This document shows, piece after piece, positions 55,401-64,000 of a stretch of DNA of 64,000 bases (positions are counted from its first letter, which is position 1; each line of letters starts with the position of its first letter). The position numbers and the translations under genes were made by a program. Location of the stretch: assembly GCA_963836915.1 (NCBI GenBank), contig CAWILH010000002.1, positions 744,001-808,000 on the forward strand, in the 5' to 3' direction. This DNA is from Cryomorpha sp963836915 (GTDB lineage: Bacteria > Bacteroidota > Bacteroidia > Flavobacteriales_D > Cryomorphaceae). The notes under the pieces are model-generated. The model saw nothing but the letters and a program-made list of their open reading frames with translations, made no database searches and was not told the origin of the DNA.

Positions 55401-57888
55401 TTTCGGCTATGGCACCATCGGGAGTGGTTAGGCTATTGATCACCGTCATGGTAAGCGAAGGATTGGCCGGTGGAAGCACTTGCTCCTTATCATTATCTTG
55501 GATAAGGACTACAAAAGTATCATCATCACCGGGAGCTACGCCTTCATTTGGTGAAAACTGTAGGGCTATAAATTTGCCCCCCACTACCATATCTTCCAAA
55601 ATCTCCACGTCAAAACTTAGGGTAGATTCACCAGGCATGGCCATTTGAGTGTCTCCAAGGGAAAACTGCGTGCCTTCCACTGCTGTGCTGGCTGCAGAAA
55701 CAATCAATGATACCGATACCGCCACATCCCTCGGATTGTCAACATCTACATCTATAGAAATCGTTCCGGCTCCTTCCATCACATTGACGAATTCTTCGTC
55801 AAACTCAACAGTCGCTGGATCTACGAAGATCGCATCGGCACGGAAGCTCAGGTTTTGGATTCTACCATCCAGCTCAACTGGGGTTTCTGGGTTGGCGAAA
55901 GGTTCATTGGAAAAGAATGCTGCGGTATATTCAGCAAACGCATCTTGCTCGGTGCCCGAAGCGGTAAAATCGGCCACGCCGGCATCGGTAACTTCTGCCG
56001 GAACATTGCCCTGTAGATCGACACGGTCGAAGGCAAAATCTTCAAAAGGGTAGCTATCGCCCCCATCGGCCAGAAAGCTAAGGGTCACCACACGGATGGT
56101 GCGCTCGGCATCGCCGTATATTGCTCCATCTTGCACAAGGGTATCGACTGTTGCCCCATCGGCATTTACGATCACCGCATTTTGGATACGGCTATTTGCC
56201 GGAAGGCTGGGGTCAAAACTGAAGCGAACACCGCCTACCTGACCAAACTGGCCTGGGGTAGCTCCCGGCGCGGTAGCGGAAACACCATGTTCCAAAACTG
56301 CCACCATATCAGTGGCGGTGAGTGATAGAAGGGTCAGGGCGTTATTAAAGCGCATGGAATTTTCAATGTCCAATTGAGAAATCTCACCGCTCATCTTACC
56401 CGATATAGGATTGGCCTGCGGCGGAAGGAAAGCAAAATCACCATTGCTGAGCTCATCTACTTCTCCGATAGCGGCACGGATTCCACCGCCATTTTTGATG
56501 GAGACTGCAACGGTAGCGTCAACCTGCTGAGCGAACCATAGATTGGCGTCGGCAGTGAAGTTGCCCAAATTGGTTTCTTCGGTGCGCACTTCGGCGCGGC
56601 GACCTTCCAAAAAGACGCTGGTAGAACCAAAGGTATTACCATCTTTGGTGGTGACTACGCCAAGCACGGCATCGGTAAGGGCGGTAACCTGCGCGCCCTT
56701 CGTACCTTCGGCAAAGGCTGCTTCGAGCGAGCCCCACACTTCGGTCACTTTGGCTTCGGTAGTGGCGTATGGCCCGCTTACATCGGCTATGCTCGAAAGG
56801 TCGAGAATACCCGCATCGTCAAAAGAAACCACAAGACGGCCTACATAGCTATACTCACCATCGGTACTTACTATTACCGCCGGGTCGCCATCGGCATTGG
56901 TGGTCTGCAATGGATAGTCGCCAAATATATTGTCGGCATCTCCAGGATTCAGCTCATCGCCAGCATTGGCCAAAATAACGTCTGAACCACCTGCTATTAC
57001 GATGTCAACACCATTTAACAACAAGATGAGCGCTTGCTCCAATTGAACTTGCTGGAGGTGTGATACGAGAATGATCTTATTGGAACCTGCAGCTATCAAA
57101 TCGTCAACCACTGGCTGGAGAATAGACGCCAAAGCAACCATGTCATTGGTGCCTGCTCCCGGGTTTTGAACTTCGGTATCGCCGGGAGAAGATATGCTTG
57201 CCAGCAATGGGGTGGTAGCGCCTACTACACCGATCAGCTCTCCACCACGGCTAATGAGTGTGGCAGGGGCAATACTTTTCTTGTCACCCGATGTCAGCGT
57301 GGCAGGATCACCTTGAAAAAAGGTGGTGTTTTCAATTGTTGAGACGAAAAGGCCGCTAAGGGCACCATCGCCAGAGAAGTCGAGATTGGCCGATAAATAG
57401 GGAAACTGGCTTCCCACCCAGCGCACACCGTCGCTTCCAAACTGTGGGCCTATTATATCTGCAATCGTGCTGGTACCTGCATCGAACTCATGGTTTCCAA
57501 GTGCCGATGCGTCGAAGCCTATAGCATTCATTATAGTCACATCCACGCGGCCTACGCCTTCGCGAAAAGCGCTGGCTGCGGTGCCACCGTAAAACTCGTT
57601 GTAAAAATCACGGAGCGGCTGGCGCAATGAGCCATCGGCAGCTGCCGAGAAGAACGGCCCAGGGATGTAGTTATCTCCCGCGGCAAGGATTATGGTATTG
57701 GCGTACTCATCTTCAAGTCCGTCGATGATCGCGGCAAAATTGGGTGCGCGCTCTATGGCATCCACCCCACCTTCAAGGTCTGAAGCGTGTAGCAATTGTA
57801 AGGTAAATTGAGCTTTCAGGCCACCCGGTGCGAAGATCGCTGCAAAGGTTATGGCCAAAAAGACCGTTTTCAAATAGTTGTTTTTCAT
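52452..57888 (-). CDS. giant secreted metallophosphatase / choice-of-anchor I protein with T9SS tail (frameshifted)
   Basis: About 1,810 residues. Signal peptide ends LKAQ. An N-terminal calcineurin-like 5'-nucleotidase domain (ASDLEGG, AAGDNYIPGPF, LGNHEFDAG) is followed by the 5'-nucleotidase C domain (IKNGGGIRAAIGEV), a Calx-beta-like domain (about 700-820), a choice-of-anchor I beta-propeller (about 840-1310, with DANEGD-type repeats), a second propeller-like part, and then a lectin-like segment and T9SS tail (YPNPTEG ... NGVYVYRLTN). The frame shifts at about 53304-53310: removing one A joins SLRI to RSGDLASGC. Without repair the 1531-residue product would lack its sorting signal. Probably hydrolyses nucleotides or phosphoesters at the cell surface. 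Confidence 0.83.
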
Positions 57889-57917
57889 TATTCCGATGAA
57901 TTAAAATTAATTTGCGC

Positions 57918-57925
57918 CAAATGTA
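57918..57925 (-). promoter_or_regulatory. -7 promoter element of the metallophosphatase gene
   Basis: Minus-strand TACATTTG is an exact TAnnTTTG match, 30 bases before the ATG at 57888. No TTTG -33 box at 19 bases. Confidence 0.45.
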
Positions 57926-58051
57926 AATATCGAAGCGATCAATGATATTTCCGCATTATTAAGTCTATGTTAAGAGATTGTTTTTAGCGGCCGGAATTGT
58001 GCATCTCAAATGCTGGATGAGATGTGGAATAATTCTTGGCAACGCACCGGC

Positions 58052-58396
58052 ATGAAGAAAATTTTAGTTGTCGATGATGAGGCCGATATCGGACTGCTCA
58101 TGAAGGCGATGTTGAAAAATGCCGGATATGATGTCACACATGCAGCCAATCTTGGCGATGCGGTTTACCTATTGAAGCACAATACCTACGACACTATATT
58201 TTTGGACTTGAATCTCGACCATGAATTTGGTCTGAACTTGGTGCCCACCATTAGAGAAGAGAACAACAATGCCCACGTAGTGGTTATCTCAGCACAAAAA
58301 GCGCCTGACGTTAAGGAGCAAGTTGCAGCAGAAGGCATTAGGCTTTTTATTGAAAAACCATTCAATAAGAGCCAGATTTTAAAAGCCCTTGAATAA
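58052..58396 (+). CDS. single-domain response regulator
   Basis: A 114-residue CheY-like receiver: acidic pocket D9-E10 (VVDDEAD), phospho-acceptor D52 (FLDLNL), conserved Ser/Thr in VVISAQ and Lys in EKPFN. The ATG at 58052 gives the normal receiver start; an upstream ATG would add 14 unrelated residues. It has no output domain and precedes an NtrC-type regulator and kinase by 47 bases, so it may be a phosphorelay intermediate. Confidence 0.92.
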   Translation: MKKILVVDDEADIGLLMKAMLKNAGYDVTHAANLGDAVYLLKHNTYDTIFLDLNLDHEFGLNLVPTIREENNNAHVVVISAQKAPDVKEQVAAEGIRLFIEKPFNKSQILKALE

Positions 58397-58443
58397 CGGG
58401 GACTAATTTGCATATTGTAGAATATTTTCCACACTAAACAAAG

Positions 58444-59832
58444 ATGACTATGGCCAAGATTTTGGTGATCGATGATGAAGTCGATATCTGTATGATATTA
58501 GACCGTTTCTTAACAAAAAAAGGATTTGATGTGACCGTAGCCCACCGCGGTGCCGACGGGATGAAGGAAGTCAAAAAAGCTGCTTTTGATTTAGTGATTT
58601 CCGATTTCAGGCTTCCAGATATGAATGGGCTGGAACTACTTAAGCAAGTGAAAAGTGAGAATCCGATGCTCAAGGTGATCATCATCACAGGCTACTCTGA
58701 TATAAGGATGGCAGTAGAACTCATCAAATACGGAGCGGTAGATTATGTGACTAAGCCGCTATATCCCGAAGAGCTTCTGAGCCTGATCAATGATACCCTA
58801 GCCGATGAAAGCCCGACAGATGAAGGGCAGGGAAACATGAGAAATGCAGCGGGAAACGTAAGTACTGCAACAGTCCCGTTGCGGAGAGCGGCGGGTAAAC
58901 TACCCTATATCGTAGGCAGTAGCCGGCTATCAAAAGACGTGTATCAAAATATAGAATTGATCGCCCCCACCCCCATGTCGGTGATAATATCTGGAGAAAC
59001 CGGCACAGGAAAGGAATATGTGGCAAAAGAAATACACCGGCTCAGTAATCGAAGCGATGCTCCCTTTGTAGCAATAGACTGCGGTGCGCTGCCAAAAGAT
59101 ATAGCGGGCAGCGAATTTTTCGGTCATGAGAAGGGAAGTTTTACCGGTGCTGTAAAAGACAAGGACGGTAAGTTCAAATATGCTGATGGCGGAACACTCT
59201 TTCTGGATGAGATCGGTAATCTATCTTACGAAATTCAAGTAAAGCTATTGCGCGTGCTCCAAGAGCGCAAATATACCCGAATAGGTGGCGATAGGGACAT
59301 CTCGGTAGATGTGCGGATCGTGACCGCTACCAATGAAGACTTGAAAAAAGCCGTACAGGAAGGTCGCTTTCGCGAAGATCTATACTACCGTCTCAATGAA
59401 TTTAACATCAATCTCAGCCCGATACGAAATAGGTTTGAAGATGTGGAAGATTTCGTAGGAAGCTTTATAACCCAGGCCAATGAACAGCTCGGCAGAAAAG
59501 TTACGTCCATTTCGGATGAAACGAAAGATAAATTCCGGAAGTATAGCTGGCCGGGCAATCTGCGTGAATTGCGAAATGTAATAAAGCGCAGTGTATTGCT
59601 TACCGATGGCGAGACCATAGAGCTAGGCACCCTTCCCGAAGAGATCGTATATCACAGCGACAGTAATGGCTCATCGGATGATAGTTCGCTGAAGGGCGTG
59701 GCACTTGAAGCGGAAAAGGATCGGATTCTAAAAGTACTTGCTCAAACCGGAAATAATAAATCGAAGGCTGCAAAGGTGCTAAATATAGATCGGAAGACCT
59801 TATATAACAAGCTGAAAAACTACGACTTGTAA
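58444..59832 (+). CDS. sigma-54-dependent response regulator (NtrC family)
   Basis: A 462-residue activator. Receiver with D54 (VISDFRLPD), AAA+ domain with Walker A GETGTGKE, the sigma-54-contacting GSFTGAVKD loop (GAFTGA variant with Ser), Walker B TLFLDEIG, and a C-terminal Fis-type helix-turn-helix (NKSKAAKVLNIDRKTLYNKL). Phosphorylation should trigger ATP-driven open-complex formation at -24/-12 promoters. It is followed four bases later by its likely kinase. A second ATG two codons in is an alternative start. Confidence 0.95.
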   Translation: MTMAKILVIDDEVDICMILDRFLTKKGFDVTVAHRGADGMKEVKKAAFDLVISDFRLPDMNGLELLKQVKSENPMLKVIIITGYSDIRMAVELIKYGAVDYVTKPLYPEELLSLINDTLADESPTDEGQGNMRNAAGNVSTATVPLRRAAGKLPYIVGSSRLSKDVYQNIELIAPTPMSVIISGETGTGKEYVAKEIHRLSNRSDAPFVAIDCGALPKDIAGSEFFGHEKGSFTGAVKDKDGKFKYADGGTLFLDEIGNLSYEIQVKLLRVLQERKYTRIGGDRDISVDVRIVTATNEDLKKAVQEGRFREDLYYRLNEFNINLSPIRNRFEDVEDFVGSFITQANEQLGRKVTSISDETKDKFRKYSWPGNLRELRNVIKRSVLLTDGETIELGTLPEEIVYHSDSNGSSDDSSLKGVALEAEKDRILKVLAQTGNNKSKAAKVLNIDRKTLYNKLKNYDL

Positions 59833-59836
59833 ATTG

Positions 59837-61291
59837 ATGGCAGCTAAGCATATAGTTATTTTATCAGATGATGAGCTCTTCTATCAAATGGTGGGCGACT
59901 CATTGCGACAATTTGAAGAACCGGATTATGAATTGATCATGGCCAAGTCGCTTGGAGAGCTTCCCGATCATATAGATGTAGTATTGATCGACGATCAGAT
60001 TATAGACAAGGATCCTACCAGCCATCTGGCCAGTATATCGTACCATGTCGCGCCGGCACCGCTCATCTATATATCTGAAAGACTAGAGAGCCAAGGGGCA
60101 TTTACAGCGGTGCGGAGCTTGGCATCTGAATATCTGTTTAAAAACCAACTTACCCCTGCAGGCCTTCACAATAGTATCAAATATGCCGTGCAGTCCACCC
60201 AGCTGAAACTAGAAATAGAAAAACAGCAAAAGCGCTATCAGTCTCTCTTCTATTATGGGGTCGATCCTGCATTCTTCTTAAATGCCCAGTGGGAAATTGA
60301 GAATATAAATGACGCCTTTATCGCTTCTTTTGGGATAAAGAGATCAGATATCATAGGGCTGCATTTTAAAGATTTATTGCGCTCGGGAGAAGATTTTGCT
60401 AAGCTTCAATCTGGGACGGAAACGGGTGATAAGAATTTCGTAGACTGCGAGTTGAAGTTTAAGCGTATCGACAGGAAGGGGGTTTTCTTGGGGCATCTTA
60501 AAATTATCGCCCTTAAAGAGTATACGCTTGAGAATAATATTTCGCACCGTGAAACTACTGGTTTTCACGGCACCTTGAGTAATATTTCTTATCGTGAACG
60601 CTACCGCAAAATCAAAGAAAGTTCAGATCGTATAGGTATGACCTATAGATTGGCCAGGACCATGGCTCATGAGATAAGAAACCCACTGACCAATATCACC
60701 TTGGCACTTAACCAGCTGGAAGATGAAATGCAGGGCAATGACGATGCGGCGCTCTATGTGGGCATCATCGACCGGTGCGCCAAGCGCATAGATACCCTGA
60801 TAAGTCAGCTGCTTCGATCTTCTGAATTACAGAATTTATCCCCAACAAAATGTGATCTGGTTGACATTATAAATGATGCCATAGACACCTGTAAGGATAG
60901 GGCAAAGCTTATGGGAATAGAAATCAAAAAAGATTTAGAGCTGTCTGAAAAATTGTATAACTGCGATAACGAAAAGCTGGTCATCGCCCTTTCTAATTTG
61001 ATAACCAATGCCATAGAAGCCATAGAAGTTGAAAACGGCATGATCATAGTAGGGCTGTATGACGAAGATGATTACTCGGTAATCTACGTGGAAGATAATG
61101 GCGCTGGCATGGATGAAAAACAACGGAAATCACTCTTTGACCCATTTTATACTTCCAAGCCGAAAGGCGTTGGGCTCGGGCTCACAGCCACGCAAACCAT
61201 CGTATCAGAGCACGGCGGTCAAATTGAAGTAGATACCGCCATAAATCATGGCACGACTTTTACGATCTCGCTGCCGCCAAACGAACAGTGA
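59837..61291 (+). CDS. PAS-containing histidine kinase
   Basis: A 484-residue kinase. The N-terminal third is a receiver-like domain (IVILSDDELFYQMV, VVLIDDQI) followed by a PAS domain (about 130-230), a DHp helix with phospho-acceptor H (MAHEIRNPLTNITLALNQLE) and a HATPase domain (NLITNAIEAIE, DNGAGMDEKQ, GVGLGLTATQTIV). The ATG at 59837 is used; a TTG one codon earlier is less likely. Predicted to phosphorylate the preceding NtrC-like regulator. No transmembrane helix, so the signal is cytoplasmic. Confidence 0.93.
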   Translation: MAAKHIVILSDDELFYQMVGDSLRQFEEPDYELIMAKSLGELPDHIDVVLIDDQIIDKDPTSHLASISYHVAPAPLIYISERLESQGAFTAVRSLASEYLFKNQLTPAGLHNSIKYAVQSTQLKLEIEKQQKRYQSLFYYGVDPAFFLNAQWEIENINDAFIASFGIKRSDIIGLHFKDLLRSGEDFAKLQSGTETGDKNFVDCELKFKRIDRKGVFLGHLKIIALKEYTLENNISHRETTGFHGTLSNISYRERYRKIKESSDRIGMTYRLARTMAHEIRNPLTNITLALNQLEDEMQGNDDAALYVGIIDRCAKRIDTLISQLLRSSELQNLSPTKCDLVDIINDAIDTCKDRAKLMGIEIKKDLELSEKLYNCDNEKLVIALSNLITNAIEAIEVENGMIIVGLYDEDDYSVIYVEDNGAGMDEKQRKSLFDPFYTSKPKGVGLGLTATQTIVSEHGGQIEVDTAINHGTTFTISLPPNEQ

Positions 61292-61350
61292 CCATCAAAT
61301 AATCTGACCCAATAGGCCAAAAAAGTAATTAATAATATAGAGCAAGAGAA

Positions 61351-62277
61351 ATGGAGATTAAAGAAGTAACATCATTGGTAACAGATAAACTGGAAGGATG
61401 GATCAATGCAGCAATTAAAATGCTGCCAAACTTGGCTATTGCAATATTTGTGGTCGTGCTCTTCTATTTTGTTGCACGGGTAGTAAGATCGGGAATACAT
61501 AAGATAGACGAACGCACATCGGGCAATGCAGCCATCATGAAAATCATTGCCAACATGGTTTTCATTGGCATCGTACTACTCGGCCTTTTTGCCGCGCTCA
61601 GCGTGATGCAACTCGATAAGGCTGTAACATCCATTCTCGCCGGTGCAGGTATCATTGGTCTCGCGCTGGGTTTTGCATTTCAAGAAACGGCTGCAAACTT
61701 CCTCGCAGGTATTTTAATGGCTTTCAGAAAACCGATCCGCCTCGGCGACATCGTTTCTTCCAATGATCATATGGGTACCGTAGAAGAATTGAACATCCGC
61801 GCCACGGTACTTCGAAATTTTCAAGGTCAATACGTTATTATTCCCAACAAAGAAGTACTCTATAACCCAATAATCAATTACTCTAAGAACGGAGAGCGGA
61901 GAATGGATCTCCAGATCGGCGTGAGTTATGGCGATGATCTCGCAAAAGTCAAAAAAATCACGCTGGATGCCGTAAAGGATATTGAAGGATTGAGCTCATC
62001 GAAACCTGTTATGCTATGGTTCGAAGAATTTGGCGACAGCTCTATTAATTTCACCCTAGCGCTCTGGCTAAATGATGTGGCACAAGCGAAGTTCAGAACC
62101 TTCAAAAGCGATATTGTGATGTCGGTAAAAACCGCTTTCGATCAGAATGACATCATGATTCCATTCCCTATCAGAACGCTCGACTTTGGAATCAAAGGCG
62201 GCGAAAAGCTCGAAGAAATGAAAATACAGATGCTCAATTCCGAAAATGGAAATGCCCGTTTGGATAAGCCGGAATAG
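61351..62277 (+). CDS. small-conductance mechanosensitive channel (MscS family)
   Basis: A 308-residue membrane protein with three helices (about 22-45, 60-82 and 88-112), the pore-lining Gly/Ala-rich helix (ILAGAGIIGLALGFAFQETAANFLAGI), the beta domain (IRLGDIV, YVIIPNKEVLYNPIINYS) and a C-terminal alpha-beta domain. Opens under membrane tension to release solutes. Lies downstream of the sigma-54 regulator/kinase pair. Confidence 0.94.
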   Translation: MEIKEVTSLVTDKLEGWINAAIKMLPNLAIAIFVVVLFYFVARVVRSGIHKIDERTSGNAAIMKIIANMVFIGIVLLGLFAALSVMQLDKAVTSILAGAGIIGLALGFAFQETAANFLAGILMAFRKPIRLGDIVSSNDHMGTVEELNIRATVLRNFQGQYVIIPNKEVLYNPIINYSKNGERRMDLQIGVSYGDDLAKVKKITLDAVKDIEGLSSSKPVMLWFEEFGDSSINFTLALWLNDVAQAKFRTFKSDIVMSVKTAFDQNDIMIPFPIRTLDFGIKGGEKLEEMKIQMLNSENGNARLDKPE

Positions 62278-62434
62278 AATTTTATATTAATTGTTGAAAA
62301 TATTCCCAGCTTCCCCATTGTTGGGAATACTTTCTACCTTCGGAGGATTGTATACCATCTGACCTAATTACAATCATCACAAGATCAGGGTGCTAAACTT
62401 ATGGAATAGCTATTGCCCACCTGATAAAAAAAAG

Positions 62435-62869
62435 ATGATGAAAGAACTTAAGTTATTACTCGTGCGCAATATGGATGGAGCAGCTGGATATAAATTTGCC
62501 AGTGACCATATTAGCAATAAAAATTTTAAAAATTTTTTGAAAACCTATTCGGAGCAGCGCCAGAAGTATGCGGATGAATTGAAAAAAATTCTTGAATCTA
62601 AAGGAGAATCGGCTGACCAGAATACGTCGATCCTTGGTGATATTCATCAAGCCTTCATAAAGCTAAAGGATTCAGTGAGCGAAATGAGCGACTCATCTAT
62701 ATTAAAGGAATGTGAGCGCGGTGAAGATCAGGCACTTTCTGATTACGAATCAAGCATACGTGCAAACATATTCTCACCTGACGTGCAGCGAGTGGTCATT
62801 ATGCAACGTGATAAGATTATGGCTGCTCGAAATACCATGCGAGAGCTGCTTCTAGTAGTAGAAGATTGA
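62435..62869 (+). CDS. PA2169-like four-helix-bundle protein (DUF2383)
   Basis: A 144-residue helical protein of the ferritin-like DUF2383/PA2169 type: LLVRNMDGAAGYKFASDHI, an LKKYSEQR-like helix (LKTYSEQRQKYADELKKIL) and a C-terminal IMAARNTMREL helix. The ATG at 62435 is preferred to a GTG at 62390. Members respond to envelope or acid stress; metal ligands are not obvious. Confidence 0.8.
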   Translation: MMKELKLLLVRNMDGAAGYKFASDHISNKNFKNFLKTYSEQRQKYADELKKILESKGESADQNTSILGDIHQAFIKLKDSVSEMSDSSILKECERGEDQALSDYESSIRANIFSPDVQRVVIMQRDKIMAARNTMRELLLVVED

Positions 62870-63004
62870 GAGTCTGAATAGAATTGCCACATTTGAGAAA
62901 TCATATTCCCATTAGAATATTGATCGGCCAAAATGACAGCCATTAAATTATAGTAAGGTATTGCTGTACAGACTTTTGAATATTTTAAGATTTCCAAAAG
63001 AGTC

Positions 63005-63019
63005 TGGAACAAAATTTGT
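63005..63019 (+). promoter_or_regulatory. candidate sigma-54 promoter (-24/-12)
   Basis: TGGAAC (63005-63010), five bases, TTGT (63016-63019): the GG and GT lie 10 bases apart, matching sigma-54 spacing (consensus TGGCAC-N5-TTGC with two mismatches). It lies 33 bases upstream of the lipoprotein start. An NtrC-family activator is encoded 3 kb upstream. Confidence 0.45.
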
Positions 63020-63051
63020 CTTTAAGCGAGAAGATTATTAAATTGTCAGAA

Positions 63052-63579
63052 ATGAAAAAAATCAAAGGTTTTGTTTTGATCGGAGTAGTATCGTTAACCG
63101 TAGTAGGTTGCACTCCCGAAAATACCGAAGAGAAAGAGAACGCGAAGAAAGAGCTATCCAATTTTGTCGATAGCGTTGAAAACGTTATATCTGATGGATC
63201 GAAGGATAATTGGGAAATGATCGAGTCGCGCTACGAGCAGCTCGACAAAAATGCCGATCAAGCTTTCTCCAACACCGCTGACGAGATGCAAGAAGATTTA
63301 AATCGATTCAAGGAGAAATTTGCAAATCTGAAATCAAAATATAAAGACGATAGAGCATCCTTCAATAGGAAGGCAGAAGAGCAAATGGCCAACGTCAATA
63401 ACTGGTTTAGAGAAACCGGTGGAAAAATTGGTTCTGCAGCAGATCAGACCAGTGCCGAAATAGAGAGTGGTGTTAAAGAAAGCATGAACTGGCTCAACGA
63501 AAACTACGACAATCTCAAAGAATCTACTCAAAAGAAGGTGGATGACTATAAAGCAAGAATGAATAAAGAAAAAGCTTAA
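63052..63579 (+). CDS. coiled-coil lipoprotein, stress-cluster associated
   Basis: A 175-residue lipoprotein with lipobox VVGC (Cys20). The mature part is almost entirely charged helix (DKNADQAFSNTADEMQEDLN, ESGVKESMNWLNENYDNLKE), resembling apolipoprotein-like envelope helices. The ATG at 63052 precedes a typical signal peptide; the frame is open 12 codons further upstream. Neighbours: DUF2383 upstream, YtxH protein downstream by 45 bases. Confidence 0.8.
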   Translation: MKKIKGFVLIGVVSLTVVGCTPENTEEKENAKKELSNFVDSVENVISDGSKDNWEMIESRYEQLDKNADQAFSNTADEMQEDLNRFKEKFANLKSKYKDDRASFNRKAEEQMANVNNWFRETGGKIGSAADQTSAEIESGVKESMNWLNENYDNLKESTQKKVDDYKARMNKEKA

Positions 63580-63624
63580 TCTCGCTGCGGGATTCGCAGA
63601 ATTTACTAATATAAAACAAACATC

Positions 63625-63951
63625 ATGAGTAAGAATAGCACAAGTTTTGTAACTTTTATCGTCGGTGCCGGAATGGGTATCGCAGCAGGAATGTACCTAA
63701 ACAGTCAGGATGGCAAAAAAGCCAGAAAGAAGACCGCCCAGAAATTGACTGAAGTTGAAGCAAAGATCGAATCGAAAGTATCTCAAGCGTATGAAGATTT
63801 AAAGAAAACGATCAACGAAACAGCTGACAAAATTCAGAATAAATCAAATAACGTGGCTGACAATGTGAAGAGCACATTGGACAGTAGCACAGATAAAACT
63901 CGTAATGCTGTGAACGACGCAGCTGGAAAGGTGAAAAATGCCACAGCATAG
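63625..63951 (+). CDS. YtxH domain protein
   Basis: A 108-residue protein with one N-terminal membrane helix (FVTFIVGAGMGIAAGMYL) and the YtxH signature of a DGKKARKKTAQK basic stretch and repeating amphipathic helix (ADKIQNKSNN, KTRNAVNDAAGKVK). Members are general stress proteins with LEA-like helices. It lies in the same cluster as MscS and the lipoprotein and likely shares their regulation. Confidence 0.85.
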   Translation: MSKNSTSFVTFIVGAGMGIAAGMYLNSQDGKKARKKTAQKLTEVEAKIESKVSQAYEDLKKTINETADKIQNKSNNVADNVKSTLDSSTDKTRNAVNDAAGKVKNATA

Positions 63952-63970
63952 GAAATTGAAAATCGTATAG

Positions 63971-64000
63971 ATGGAAAAATCTATAGAAGAAATCCTTTTT
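63971..64000 (+). CDS. partial gene at the window edge
   Basis: ATG at 63971 starts MEKSIEEILF and runs off the window end. Position, 19 bases after the YtxH stop, suggests another member of the stress cluster, possibly a holin-like membrane protein; only 10 residues are visible. Confidence 0.4.
   Translation, partial: MEKSIEEILF

Noticed and set aside
55358..56053. Plus-strand frames opposite the metallophosphatase gene (96 and 134 residues)
   Set aside because: Shadow frames with serine/threonine-rich composition caused by antisense of acidic codons.

Overview
The window reads as a Bacteroidota chromosome. Several proteins carry C-terminal type IX secretion (T9SS) sorting domains, many genes encode SusD/TonB-era outer-membrane barrels and lipoproteins with acidic residues after the lipobox cysteine, the clearest promoters are of the TTTG-N19-TAnnTTTG type, and Shine-Dalgarno motifs are weak or absent. 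I cannot fix the family; the gene set (subtilase with T9SS tail, sulfatase, TonB receptor, monomeric isocitrate dehydrogenase) fits a free-living, probably aquatic member. No rRNA, tRNA or CRISPR was seen.

Layout. 0-7 kb: secreted subtilase with tandem MAM-like modules, then monomeric NADP isocitrate dehydrogenase. 6.6-9.2 kb: minus-strand CDGSH/acetyltransferase pair and two pirins. 9.5-13.6 kb: coiled-coil membrane protein, then an SOS pair (S24 repressor and DNA polymerase IV) separated by a 1.4 kb block containing a four-helix-bundle S23-type gene flanked by two arrays of GCTTGCA-type heptamers. 13.7-19.8 kb: small membrane protein, two paralogous barrels, an ABC exporter and another barrel. 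20-26.5 kb: iron-uptake-like operon (DUF4856 lipoprotein, imelysin, HTTM protein, TonB receptor). 26.5-35 kb: LysM protein, DUF3124 lipoprotein, a four-gene outer-membrane operon and several gene remnants. 35-46 kb: VIT transporter, sulfatase, GAF/PAS sensor, two Crp/Fnr regulators, acetolactate synthase. 46-52.4 kb: DUF6134, S41 peptidase, SPFH plus Arc-like pair, thioredoxin-like T9SS protein, DUF6503 lipoprotein and a third heptamer array. 52.4-57.9 kb: a giant secreted metallophosphatase/choice-of-anchor protein. 58-64 kb: response regulator, sigma-54 activator, histidine kinase, MscS channel and small envelope-stress proteins.

The most interesting structure is the heptamer-array family. 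Three arrays share the heptamer (GCTTGYR) and the same junction GCTTTTTC, yet each has its own intervening spacer. Two of them bracket the S23-type gene in opposite orientation, inside what looks like an ancestral repressor-polymerase operon; one array has even supplied the last codons and stop of the repressor gene. A second, truncated copy of the S23 gene's leader and start codon lies beside the other array next to a 14-bp perfect hairpin. The third array, 40 kb away, adds a conserved 54-nt hairpin to each unit.

At least six genes carry single-base frameshifts, several in short homopolymers, all restored to full-length family members by one base. This looks more like residual assembly error than decay, so these genes are annotated across the shift. 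True decay is also present: truncated ATPase, transposase, T9SS tail and lipoprotein fragments lie in the gaps.
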